Positions 30,585-39,700 of a stretch of 64,000 nucleotides of DNA are shown piece by piece. Made by a program: the position numbers and the translations under genes. Positions within the stretch are counted from its first letter, which is position 1. Each line of letters starts with the position of its first letter. The notes below the pieces were generated by a model. That model saw only the letters and a program-made list of their open reading frames with translations. It was not told where the DNA came from and made no database searches. Source of the DNA: Natrinema altunense (GTDB lineage: Archaea; Halobacteriota; Halobacteria; Halobacteriales; Natrialbaceae); NCBI RefSeq assembly GCF_000731985.1, contig NZ_JNCS01000001.1:310001-374000 (forward strand), read 5' to 3'.

Positions 30585-31862
30585 ATGCAACGGCGGCACT
30601 ATCTCGCAGCGACGGCGTCGCTTTGCCTGGCTGGCTGTCTCACCTCGAGATGGGTCGATTCGGCACCGGCGGAGGCCGATTCGAACGCGAGCGATATCGA
30701 TCCGCCACCACGGCCCGAATCCGGCGATCCGCCGCCGACGGGCGACCCGGGACTGGTCGGGACGATCGACGACTTCGAGACGCTCGACTCTTGGGAGGTC
30801 TTCGGCGCGACGCTCTCGCCCGACCCGTCCCGGTCGGTCGTCGGGACCCAGAGCGCCCGCCTCGAGATTCCGGCGGCCGAGCGGACCGGCGGACTCACGG
30901 CGACGTTCGCCGAGCCCCGCGACCTCGCCGACGTCGTTCCGGGCCTCGCCGTCGCGTCGAAGGGGCTCGTCGTCCCGTGGCTCCGATTGACCGACGACGA
31001 CGGCCGCGAGATCGACTACCGTCGCGGGATCAAGGGCGGTCTTCCGCTCGTCCGATACAACTTCGGGATCGACGCGGTCGCGGCGAACTTCGATCCGACC
31101 GCGGTCCGCAAACTCTCCGTCCTCGTCAGGACGAACGCGGGAGAGGCGGAAACCGTCTGGCTCGACGACCTCCATCTCGTGCCGCGACCCGACACCGGGA
31201 AAGTGATGTTCCAGTTCGACGACGCCCACATCACCGACTACACGAAAGCGCTCCCGACGCTCGAGGAGTACGGCTATCCCGCCGTCTCGTTCGTCAACCC
31301 GGGTCGGATCGAAGCGGAGATGCGCGGTGCCGACGACCCCGGCGGCTTCCCTCGACTCACGGCCGATCACCTCCACGAACTCCACGACGCCGGCTGGGTC
31401 ATCGGCAACCACTGTTACTCTCACCCGCACCTGTCGACCCTCGAGACGGAAACACAGGAGTCGGAAATCAAGCGGGGAAAGGACTGGCTCGAGGCGGAAG
31501 GGTTCGAGGACGGGGCGCGGTACTTCGCCTATCCGCACGGCGACTACGACGAACGGACGCTCGCCCTCGTCGAGCGGCATCACGACCTCGGCTTCGCGGG
31601 CGGCCGCCCGGTGCAGGGCTACGCCGTGAACCCGCGACAGACGTCCCGAATCGGCGAACCCACCGCCGAGCGCGCCCGGACGGCGATCGAGCGCACGGCA
31701 TCGATGCGCGGGATTACCGCGCTGTTTTTCCACCGACTCGAGGGCGATACCCTCGCCGCCTTCGAGGCGGCGGTCGAGACGGTTCACGAATACCGTTCCG
31801 CCGGCGAACTCGACGTGATCCTGCCGGCAGATCTCGAGGGGCCGCTCCGGTTCGATTCCTAG
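30585..31862 (+). CDS. Secreted lipoprotein with polysaccharide deacetylase (CE4) domain
   Basis: A 425-residue exported protein. Its N-terminus MQRRHYLAATASLCLAGC is a Tat-style lipoprotein signal with lipobox Cys18, followed by a disordered Asp/Pro linker. Residues about 55-200 form a beta-rich carbohydrate-binding-like domain (FETLDSWEVFGATLSPDPSR, then VRTNAGEAETVWLDDLHLVP). Residues about 205-420 form a NodB-type fold: MFQFDDAHITDYTKAL with the catalytic Asp pair, GNHCYSHPHLSTL with the metal His-x3-His, and YFAYPHGDYDERTL. Probable N- or O-deacetylase of extracellular or cell-surface glycan. Substrate unknown. Confidence 0.9.
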   Translation: MQRRHYLAATASLCLAGCLTSRWVDSAPAEADSNASDIDPPPRPESGDPPPTGDPGLVGTIDDFETLDSWEVFGATLSPDPSRSVVGTQSARLEIPAAERTGGLTATFAEPRDLADVVPGLAVASKGLVVPWLRLTDDDGREIDYRRGIKGGLPLVRYNFGIDAVAANFDPTAVRKLSVLVRTNAGEAETVWLDDLHLVPRPDTGKVMFQFDDAHITDYTKALPTLEEYGYPAVSFVNPGRIEAEMRGADDPGGFPRLTADHLHELHDAGWVIGNHCYSHPHLSTLETETQESEIKRGKDWLEAEGFEDGARYFAYPHGDYDERTLALVERHHDLGFAGGRPVQGYAVNPRQTSRIGEPTAERARTAIERTASMRGITALFFHRLEGDTLAAFEAAVETVHEYRSAGELDVILPADLEGPLRFDS

Positions 31863-31934
31863 AGGGCAAGAGCGCGGACGACGCCGGTTCCCAAGCGGCT
31901 AAGTGCACGGCGGGCCCGGAGTCGGGTAACGGAT

Positions 31935-33206
31935 ATGGGGCTGAACGCGAACGATCGCGCGATCGCTGGCTTTACCATGGCGGGCCATGCGCTGGTCCAC
32001 TGGTTCGAGACCTCGATCCCGATCTTTCTGGTCGTCTGGCTGGCCGAGTTCGACGTGGGCGTCGCGACGTTCGGAATCGTGGTCGCGCTCGGATATGCGC
32101 CCTTCGGACTGGGGGCGCTCCCCGGCGGTATCCTCGCGGACCGATACGGCCCGAAACGGCTCGTCGTGAGCTGTCTCGCGGGGATGAGCGCCGCGTTCCT
32201 CGTGCTCTCGCTGGCCGCGTCGATCTACACGATCGCCGTCGGCCTCGTCCTCTGGGGCGTCGCGGCCAGCGTTTATCACCCCGCCGGCCTCGCGCTCATC
32301 AGCACCGGCGTCTCGGAGCGCGGGACCGTCTTCGCCTGGCACGGCATCGCCGGCAACGCCGGCATCGCGCTCGGCCCCTTCGTCGCCGCGACGCTGCTGA
32401 TCTTCCTCGAGTGGTCGCTCGTCGCAGCGATCCTCGCCGTGCCCGGCATCCTCGCCGTTATCTACGGACTTAGTGCGGAGTTCGATCCGACCGCAGCCGT
32501 CGAAGACGGCGTCGACGCCGGCCCCGACGAGGCGTTATCGGTGTCGGAACTCGTCTCGGACTCCCGGGCGCTGTTCGCGAGCGCCTTCGCGATTATCTTC
32601 GCCGTCGTCGCCGTCGAGGGACTGTACTACCGCGGCATGCTCACCTACCTCCCCGAGATCCTCCACGGTCTCGAAGCGATCGGCGGGCTCGCCGTTCCCG
32701 CCGGTCTCGAGGGAATCGAGCCGGCCGATTACATCTACGTCGGGCTGCTGGTCGTCGGGATGGGGGGACAGTACGTCGGCGGGAAGCTGACCGATCGCGT
32801 TCCGCCTGCACGCGGACTGATCGGACTCTTCGCCGTTCTCGCGGTCCTCGCGCTCGCGTTCGTTCCCGGGACCGAACTGGGGCTGCTCGGGATCACCGTC
32901 CTCTGTGGCACCTTCGGGTTCTTTCTCTTTGCGATCCAACCGTTCTATCAGAACGCGGTCGCGGTGTACACGCCGCCGGACACGCGCGGGCTCTCCTACG
33001 GCTACACCTATCTCGGGGAGTTCGGACTCGGCTCGGCGAGTATCGCCGTCGGCGGCGTCGTCCTCGGCGAGGCCTCGCTGACGGCGTTTTTCGCCCTGAT
33101 CGCGACCTTCGCGCTCGCCGGGGTCCTCCTCTCGGTCGCGCTGCTCGTCGGCCGCGACCGACTCGTCGACGCCGGCCGCCCCGCCGACGCGAACGCGGAC
33201 GACTGA
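31935..33206 (+). CDS. Major facilitator superfamily transporter
   Basis: A 423-residue protein with twelve predicted membrane helices in two halves. The loop 2-3 motif reads GGILADRYGPKRL, matching the MFS signature G-x-L-x-D-R-x-G-x-[KR]. A cytoplasmic loop near residues 183-205 (FDPTAAVEDGVDAGPDEALS) separates the halves. It follows the deacetylase gene by 72 bp on the same strand. Substrate not predictable. Confidence 0.93.
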   Translation: MGLNANDRAIAGFTMAGHALVHWFETSIPIFLVVWLAEFDVGVATFGIVVALGYAPFGLGALPGGILADRYGPKRLVVSCLAGMSAAFLVLSLAASIYTIAVGLVLWGVAASVYHPAGLALISTGVSERGTVFAWHGIAGNAGIALGPFVAATLLIFLEWSLVAAILAVPGILAVIYGLSAEFDPTAAVEDGVDAGPDEALSVSELVSDSRALFASAFAIIFAVVAVEGLYYRGMLTYLPEILHGLEAIGGLAVPAGLEGIEPADYIYVGLLVVGMGGQYVGGKLTDRVPPARGLIGLFAVLAVLALAFVPGTELGLLGITVLCGTFGFFLFAIQPFYQNAVAVYTPPDTRGLSYGYTYLGEFGLGSASIAVGGVVLGEASLTAFFALIATFALAGVLLSVALLVGRDRLVDAGRPADANADD

Positions 33207-33304
33207 CGACACCGACGACCGGCGACTCAGACGACGGTTCGACTGGCACTCGAGCGACGGCTGGGGGAGACGCGAACTCCTGTGACGTGGCGGCGTCCAT
33301 GGTT

Positions 33305-33363
33305 GCAGACCTGAAACGCCCACTGCTCGGGATTCCTCCGCCTTCAGATGGAGGTGGATGTCA
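33305..33363 (+). mobile_element. Solo right end of an IS1341/TnpB-type element (relict)
   Basis: On the plus strand GACCTGAAACGCCC is followed by GGGATTCCTCCGCCTTC, a TGGAGG hairpin arm and GGATGTCA. This is the same architecture as the right end of the complete TnpB element at 41988-42060 (GACTGAAAC, then GGAATCCCAC, hairpin, GGATGTCAC). No transposase gene is attached. The end coincides with the stop codon of the neighbouring binding-protein gene. Confidence 0.6.
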
Positions 33364-34710
33364 GGCGAGCCACGGCGGCGTGACGTAGCCCGAGCCGGTC
33401 GCCTGTTCCGGCGGCCAGATGACTTCCTGTCGTCCCTCGCCGTCGTCGTCCTCCTGCCACTGGAAGTAAACCGTCTCCGCCTTGTTATAGACGAGGTCGT
33501 GGGCGACCGGAGTGCCCGCGACCTCGGCCTCCCGATCGTAGAACTCGACCGTGCCGGCGGTCCCGGTAAAGGAAACGTCCTCGAGCGCGGGGACCAGCTC
33601 CTCGTGGTCGAACGTCCCCTCGTCTTCGACCGCCGATGCGAACAACGTGATCGCATCGTACGTGTGGTAGCCGGTATAAACGGGGTTCGAGCCCTCGAAC
33701 ATGTTCCGATACGCCTTGACGAAGGGTTGCGTAGCGTCGGTTATCGTACTGTTCGCCGTGGCGCTGCTTTGGCCGATTGCGTACTGACACTCCCCGCCGA
33801 CCAGATCGTAGTACGCCGGGAGTTGCATCGGAACGTGGATGCCGCCGAAGTCGAACTCGCGTTCGGGAACCCCCCAGTCCATCAGGGCGCTGGTCCCGGT
33901 GTGGGCGGTCGTGATGAATACCGCGTCGGCCTCGACCGCTTCGACCTCGTCGTACCGGCTCTCGAAGCTGTCTATCGACGGCGGATACCGCTCCTGGAGC
34001 GCGACATCGACACCGGTCTCCCCGATCCGGTTCTGATAGACGCCCCACGGTTTTTTCGTCCACTCGTAGTCCTCGGCGAGGAGCGCGATCGAGTCCCAGC
34101 CGAGTTCGCCGGCCATGTCGGTCAGGAAGTCGATCTGCATGCGGCCATAGTCGATATCGCTGTTCGGTCCGGCGCGGAAATGATACTTGTACTCGTCGTA
34201 CTGCTCGTGGACCAGCCGACTGACTTCGGTCGTCGCCGCGCCGGAGGTCAGATGGATCGTCTCCTGTTCCGCGATGTCGTCGATGATACCCAGCAACGCC
34301 TCGCTCGCGAACACGCCGGTCGTTACGTCGACGTCTTCCTCGAGAATGAGCCGCTGGTACTGGCGGCGCGCCTCCAGCGGACTCGAGTTCGTATCCCCCA
34401 GAACGAGTTCGACCTCTCGGCCGTCGATACCGCCGTCGTCGTTGAGCTGCCTGACCGCGAGCGTTGCGGCTCGATACATCGACCGGCCGATCATGTCGCT
34501 GTCCGGGTCCGGTGCCAACAGCCCGATTCGAACCGGATTCGCGCCGTCGCTCTCACCGACGATCGAGCCGGCCGTCTCGAGACAGCCGGCACCCGCCGTC
34601 CCCGCCGCAACTCCACCCGTCGTTTGCAGGAATCGCCGTCGGTTCACGCCTCGAGAGTCCGGGCTCGCCGTCGCCCGTGAACCGAGCCCCGTCGCAGTAT
34701 CATCAGACAT
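33361..34710 (-). CDS. LivJ/UrtA-type substrate-binding lipoprotein (paralogue 1)
   Basis: A 449-residue exported binding protein. NRRRFLQTTGG and lipobox Cys43 (GTAGAGC) give Tat export with lipid anchoring. The mature part is a type I periplasmic-binding fold of the Peripla_BP_6 group: VRIGLLAPDPDSD, NDDGGIDGREVELVLGDTNS, LTSGAATTEVSRLV, SIALLAEDYEWTK and FITTAHTGTSALMDWGV. No permease or ATPase genes lie nearby. It is a close paralogue of the next gene, and both sit beside a divergent chemotaxis transducer. The gene ends PPWLA-stop where the paralogue ends PDWL-stop, and the stop codon lies in a transposon-end sequence. Ligand is probably an amino acid, urea or amide; not determinable here. 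Confidence 0.92.
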   Translation of the reverse strand: MSDDTATGLGSRATASPDSRGVNRRRFLQTTGGVAAGTAGAGCLETAGSIVGESDGANPVRIGLLAPDPDSDMIGRSMYRAATLAVRQLNDDGGIDGREVELVLGDTNSSPLEARRQYQRLILEEDVDVTTGVFASEALLGIIDDIAEQETIHLTSGAATTEVSRLVHEQYDEYKYHFRAGPNSDIDYGRMQIDFLTDMAGELGWDSIALLAEDYEWTKKPWGVYQNRIGETGVDVALQERYPPSIDSFESRYDEVEAVEADAVFITTAHTGTSALMDWGVPEREFDFGGIHVPMQLPAYYDLVGGECQYAIGQSSATANSTITDATQPFVKAYRNMFEGSNPVYTGYHTYDAITLFASAVEDEGTFDHEELVPALEDVSFTGTAGTVEFYDREAEVAGTPVAHDLVYNKAETVYFQWQEDDDGEGRQEVIWPPEQATGSGYVTPPWLA

Positions 34711-35115
34711 CTTGACACTCGTTTCGTCTTAATTCGCTTAGTGTTTGTGGTAGTGTACCAATGTCATGGTACGGTCCGAGGCAGTCGAAAAGGGGGACGT
34801 CAGATCAGGTCCACAGTAACGTTCAGCGACTGCTATCGTGTTCGCGACCGTCACACCCGATCGTTCCGGGCACCCGCCGGAAGTCGACGGACTCGAGCGG
34901 GGGAGTCAGTTCGCGGGTAGTTCGCGGTCCTGCCGCAACGACGCGGCCTCGGGTTTGCTCGTGAGGTCGCGGTACTGACGACGGACGAACGGCGGGCGAA
35001 AAAGGCGACCCTGCGAGTCGCCGACGGGGAGTGTGACCCGTCGAGAAGGCAGCAACTCGTCGGCGACTGGGTCGTGGGTCACACGGGGAGGGGCCGTCGG
35101 CGGCCGGTAACCGGT
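34711..35115. other. 405-bp intergenic region between the two binding-protein genes
   Basis: It contains the promoter and palindrome of the 33361-34710 gene at its left side. The rest is GC-rich with no ORF that looks coding. There is no clear repeat, RNA gene or terminator. Confidence 0.5.
34754..34771. promoter_or_regulatory. Palindrome upstream of binding-protein gene
   Basis: GTACCAATGTCATGGTAC has perfect 6-bp arms around a 6-bp centre. It lies about 20 bp upstream of the TATA-like GAATTAAG (34728-34735) that serves the gene starting at 34710, so it is placed where an activator or repressor would bind. It is not present at the paralogue. Confidence 0.4.
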
Positions 35116-36453
35116 CTAGAGCCAGTCCGGCGTCATGTACTCGGCACCGTCGGCCGCGTACTCGTCGGGCCAGATGACCGTCTGCTGACCCTCACCGTCG
35201 ATTTCCTGCCATTGGAAATAGACCGGGTGGACGTTGTCCTTGCCGTAGATAACGTCGTGTGGGTGTTCGTCGTCGGTCCCGTGGAACTGGATCGTGCCGG
35301 TGGTGCCGATGTGTTCGATCTCCTCAAGCGACCCGACCAGGGCGTCCGACTCGAGGGAGTCGGTTCGCTTGGCCGCCTTGGCGAACACCTTGACCGCGTC
35401 GTAGGCGATATAGCCGGTATAAACCGGGCTTTTGCCGCCGTTTGCGTCTTGATACGCCGTGACGAAATCCGACGTCTTGTCCGTGAGATTGGCGGTATCG
35501 GTCGCGCTGGCGTAGCCCGCGGCGTACTCGCAGTCGCCGCCGGTCAGCCGGTAGTACGACGGGAGTTGCATCGGGACGTGAATGCCGCCGAACTCGAAGT
35601 CCCGTTCCTCGGGCCGCCAATCCGCCAGTGCGGCGGTGCCGGTGTGTGCGGTCGAAATGAACGCCGCGTCGGCGTTCGACTCCTCGACTCGAGTGTAAAT
35701 CTCCGAGAAATCGTCGGTCGCCGGCGGATACCGTTCCCACGCCGTCACCTCGATATCGGTCTCGGGGAGGCGACTCCGATAGAAGTCCCACAACCCGTCC
35801 GTCCAGGCGTAGTCCTCCGCGAGGACCGCGATGGAGTCCCACCCGATGTCGCCGCCCTTCTCGGTCAGGAAGTCGAGTTGCGCCTCTGCGAGGTTGGTCC
35901 CGTTGATCGGCCCGACGCGGAAGTGATACTTGTAGTCGTCGTACGACGACTTGACCCGCTCGCTGGCCACCGTCGTTGCGGAGCCGGCGGTGAGATGTAT
36001 CGTCTCTTGCTCGGCGATCTCGTCCAGCAACGGCACGAGGACTTCGCTGGTGGAAACGCCGACGGTGACGTCGGCGTCCTCCTCGAGAATGAGCCGCTGG
36101 TACTGGCGGCGCGCCTCCTGTGGGCTGCCGTTGGTATCGCCGACGACCATCTCGACCTCACGGCCGAGGATACCGTCATCGTCCTTGAGTTGGTCGACGG
36201 CGAGCTGCGCACCTCGAACGATCGAGCGCCCCGTCGCGTCGCTCTCCGGGTTGGGTGCGAGGACGCCGATCGTGACAGGATCAGCGTCGTCGTCCCCGAC
36301 GACCGATCCGGCCGTCTCGAGACAGCCGGCGAGGGAGAGGCCGGCCGCGCCACCCGCAGTCGTCTTCAACACTCGACGGCGGTCGAGGTTCCGTCGCGGT
36401 CCGTTACTAGCGGGACCCGTCGCGTTCGCACGGTCGTGGTTTCCGTCGTTCAT
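35116..36453 (-). CDS. LivJ/UrtA-type substrate-binding lipoprotein (paralogue 2)
   Basis: A 445-residue protein starting at the ATG at 36453 (MNDGNHDRANATG). A TATA-like GTTAAGA at about 36477-36483 supports this leaderless start over 36504. It has a Tat/lipobox signal (DRRRVLKTTAGGAAGLSLAGC, Cys44), then the same fold as paralogue 1: VTIGVLAPNPESD, VEMVVGDTNGSPQEARRQYQ, LTAGSATTVASERV, SIAVLAEDYAWTD and FISTAHTGTAALADW. Blocks such as RRQYQRLILEEDADVT are shared almost unchanged, showing tandem duplication. No transporter partner genes are present, so delivery to an unlinked ABC transporter or to the adjacent Htr is possible. Confidence 0.92.
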   Translation of the reverse strand: MNDGNHDRANATGPASNGPRRNLDRRRVLKTTAGGAAGLSLAGCLETAGSVVGDDDADPVTIGVLAPNPESDATGRSIVRGAQLAVDQLKDDDGILGREVEMVVGDTNGSPQEARRQYQRLILEEDADVTVGVSTSEVLVPLLDEIAEQETIHLTAGSATTVASERVKSSYDDYKYHFRVGPINGTNLAEAQLDFLTEKGGDIGWDSIAVLAEDYAWTDGLWDFYRSRLPETDIEVTAWERYPPATDDFSEIYTRVEESNADAAFISTAHTGTAALADWRPEERDFEFGGIHVPMQLPSYYRLTGGDCEYAAGYASATDTANLTDKTSDFVTAYQDANGGKSPVYTGYIAYDAVKVFAKAAKRTDSLESDALVGSLEEIEHIGTTGTIQFHGTDDEHPHDVIYGKDNVHPVYFQWQEIDGEGQQTVIWPDEYAADGAEYMTPDWL

Positions 36454-36691
36454 ATTGCCCAATGCTTTCGACCTCTGTTTCTTAACGGTTGTGGAGAATA
36501 ACACTTGTCGGAGGCTGTATAGCGAGCTGATATACCCGGGAAAAGGAATTACAGATTCGTCCGAAATCGGTCATCCAATGTAGGATTTATTTCAGACCGC
36601 GGGCAGAGATATAACAGCACTGGAAAAGAAAATCAGCATATCGTCCATAGGTGGGAACATTTTCCGATTATCAGCACCGATAACCGCGGCT

Positions 36692-36706
36692 GACAATTTA
36701 TGTAGT
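36692..36706 (+). promoter_or_regulatory. Promoter of the transducer gene
   Basis: GACAATTTATGTAG lies about 26-38 nt before the ATG at 36731 and resembles a BRE/TATA element. The surrounding divergent gap (36454-36730) is distinctly more AT-rich than the genes beside it. Confidence 0.5.
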
Positions 36707-36730
36707 GGCGAGAACAGGCGTTTCGTATCC

Positions 36731-39700
36731 ATGGATTTCGCTCGACGGTTGGTACCGACAGCTATCCGACGCAGGTACGCGGTCAAGTTCGGGATCGCGT
36801 TGCTCATCCTCGGATTGTCTGTCGGGCTGATCGGATTCGTTGCGACAGGGGCAATCGCCGATCAGGTGGAGAATCGGGTGCAAAGCGATCACGCTTCCGC
36901 CGCCGGACAGGAAGCCCAGAGCGTGCAGATGTGGAACGAGCAAAACGAGCACACGATCGGGACGATCGCCCGATCGGACGTCGTCGCCAGCGACGATCCG
37001 GCTGCGATCGAACGGCGTTTCCTCGACTGGCAGGAGCACTTAGACGCCGATACGTTCGATATCTCCTACGTCAATCTGAACAACGGAACCGTGACCGCGA
37101 GTACTAACGAGGCCTATCGCGGGGCACCGGCAACCGATATCGATAACGTCCCGAACGAAGCCTACGAGGAGGCCTCGAAAACCGTTCCGTGGGTCTCCGA
37201 CGCCTATCTCGCTGAAGGGGAGTTCGGCCAGAACACGACCGTCCTCACGTACGTCCAGCGCTCCGCCGACAACGAGAACCGAGCGATCGTCTACACCGCC
37301 GATCTCGAGGCGTACGCGAACCAGTTGCAGGACGAGGAAGGGGTCACGACGGTGGTCCTCGACGGTGAGAACGACGTCATGCTCGACAACGCCGACTACG
37401 GTGGGAACCACCAAACGTTCGGCTACACCTACGGCGACGACACCGGTCTCGCACAGAGCGCACGGACCGAGGGCGCGACCACGAAGCAGGTCGCCGGCTC
37501 GTCGCTCTCGCTTGGCGATTACGAACTCGATGAGGACAGCGGCGACTACGTCGCCAGTTCCGCCCGCGTGTTCGGGACCGACTGGGTCGTCCTGACCGTC
37601 GAACCCGCCGACCAGGCACTCGGGTTCGTCAACAGCGTCAACCAGTGGGGGCTCGTGGCGACGATTCTCGGGGTCGTCATGATCGGCGCGGTCGGTGCAG
37701 TCCTGGGCCGAAACACTGCCGTCTCGATCGACCGGCTCACCGACAAGGCCAGCGAGATGGAGGACGGGAACCTCAACGTCGACCTCGAGACCAAACGGAT
37801 CGACAACATCGGCCGACTCTACGACGGCTTCGGCTCGATGCGCGACGCCTTGCGCGAACAGATCGAAGAGGCCGAAGCCGCCCGCATGGAGGCCGAACAG
37901 GAACGCGAACGCGTCTTGGAGATCAACGATCACCTCGAAGACAAGGCCGCCGAATACTGTTCGGTCATGGGCGAGGCCGCTGACGGCGACCTCACCGCTC
38001 GTGCGGACGTCGAAAGCGATAACGAGCAGATGCAACAGATCGGCGAGGACTTCAACGAGATGCTCGACGAGATCGAGCAGACCATCGCCGAACTCAACCG
38101 GTTCGCGACCGACGTCGCGACCGCCTCCGAGCAGGTGACCGCCTCGAGCGAGGAGGTCCGATCCGCCTCCCAGCAGGTCACCGAGTCGATTCAGGAGATT
38201 TCCGACGGTGCGGACCGACAGAACGAGTCCCTCCAGTCGGTCAACCAGGAGATGAGCGGCCTCTCGACGACGACCGAAGAGATCGCCGCATCCTCGAACG
38301 AGGTGGCCGACATCGCGGAGCGGACCGTCGACACCGGTCAGGAAGGGCAGGAAGCCGCGCAGGCGGCGATCACTGCCATGGACGAGATCGAGATCGAGGC
38401 CGGTGACGCCGTCGCCGAGATCCGTCGCCTCGAAGAGGAGGTCCAACAGATCGACGAACTGATCAACACGATTTCCGAGATCGCCCACCAGACGAACATG
38501 CTGGCGCTGAACGCCAACATCGAAGCCTCCCGCTCCGCGGGCGGCAGCGACGACGAAGGGTTCTCCGTCGTCGCAAAGGAGGTCAAGGCGCTCTCCGAGG
38601 ACGTCGCCGAAGCGGCCGACGAAGCCGAGGACCGACTCGAGGCGATCCGCAAGCGGACCGAGGCCTCCGCCGCCGAGGTCGAGGGCACGAGTACCGACAT
38701 CGAAAACGCCAGCAACCGGGTTGAGGAAGCGGTCAACGCGCTCGAGGAGATCGCCGACCTCGCTCAGGAAACCAACGTCGGTGTACAGGAGATCTCCGCA
38801 GCGACCGAAGAGCAGGCTGCCTCCACGCAGGAGGTCGTCGCGATGGTCGACGACGCCGCGACGATCTCCGAGGAGACGACGTCGGAAGCCGAGAACGTCG
38901 CCGCCGCGGCCGAAGAGCAGACCACTGCACTAACCGAAGTCACGAAGTCCGCCTCGAGCCTCTCCGAACAGGCCTCCCAGCTTTCCGAAGCGCTCGACCG
39001 GTTCGACACCGACGTCGACCACGTGGACCTCGACTTCGAATCGACGTTCGACGTGGACGCGGAATTGGATGCGCCCGCGGCGATTGACGACGATGCGGCC
39101 GACGGCGAGTCGGCCGAGGAGGGGCAGGGTATCACGTTCGACGCCGACGCCGCGAGCGAGCAGGCCGACTCCGACGAGACCCTCACGTTCGACGACGCGG
39201 ACGAGGACGCCCACGAACTCGAGGCGGACGAGGACGCGGACACCGCCGATGCCGACCCATCGACAGAGACCGCGTTCGAACCCGAGACGTCGGCCGCCGA
39301 TCCGATCGATCACGCCGGTGACGATCCGGCGACCGACAGTGGAGCCGATGGCGACGCGACCGAGGAACTCGGTGCCGAAGAGATCCTTGGAATCGAGGGG
39401 AGCGAAGACGACGAGTCCGACGCAGTCGAGTCGACCGACTCGACCGATCCGCTCGCCGACGACGCCTTCGGAGCCGACGGTGACGAGACGACGGACACGA
39501 CCGATCCGCTCGCCGACGACGCCTTCGGAGCCGACGGTGACGAGACGACGGACACGACCGAGTCGACCGGCCCGGCCGACCCGCTTGCCGACGACACCCC
39601 CGAATCCGACGGGGACGACACGGCAGACACCGCCGAACCGGCCGGCGACGAACCGGACGCCCAACCGCTTGGATCGGTCGACGACGGTGGCAATGCGGAG

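Noticed and set aside
30581-32473. 630-residue Arg-rich frame across the deacetylase and MFS genes
   Set aside because: Arg/Pro-rich out-of-frame shadow spanning two genuine genes.
35074-36501. Antisense open frames opposite the two binding-protein genes (also 33358-34680)
   Set aside because: Similarity between these two antisense frames only mirrors the duplication of the real genes, not independent coding.
36592-36807. Small minus-strand frame in the AT-rich gap before the transducer
   Set aside because: It overlaps the transducer start and promoter, lacks its own promoter and shows no family pattern.
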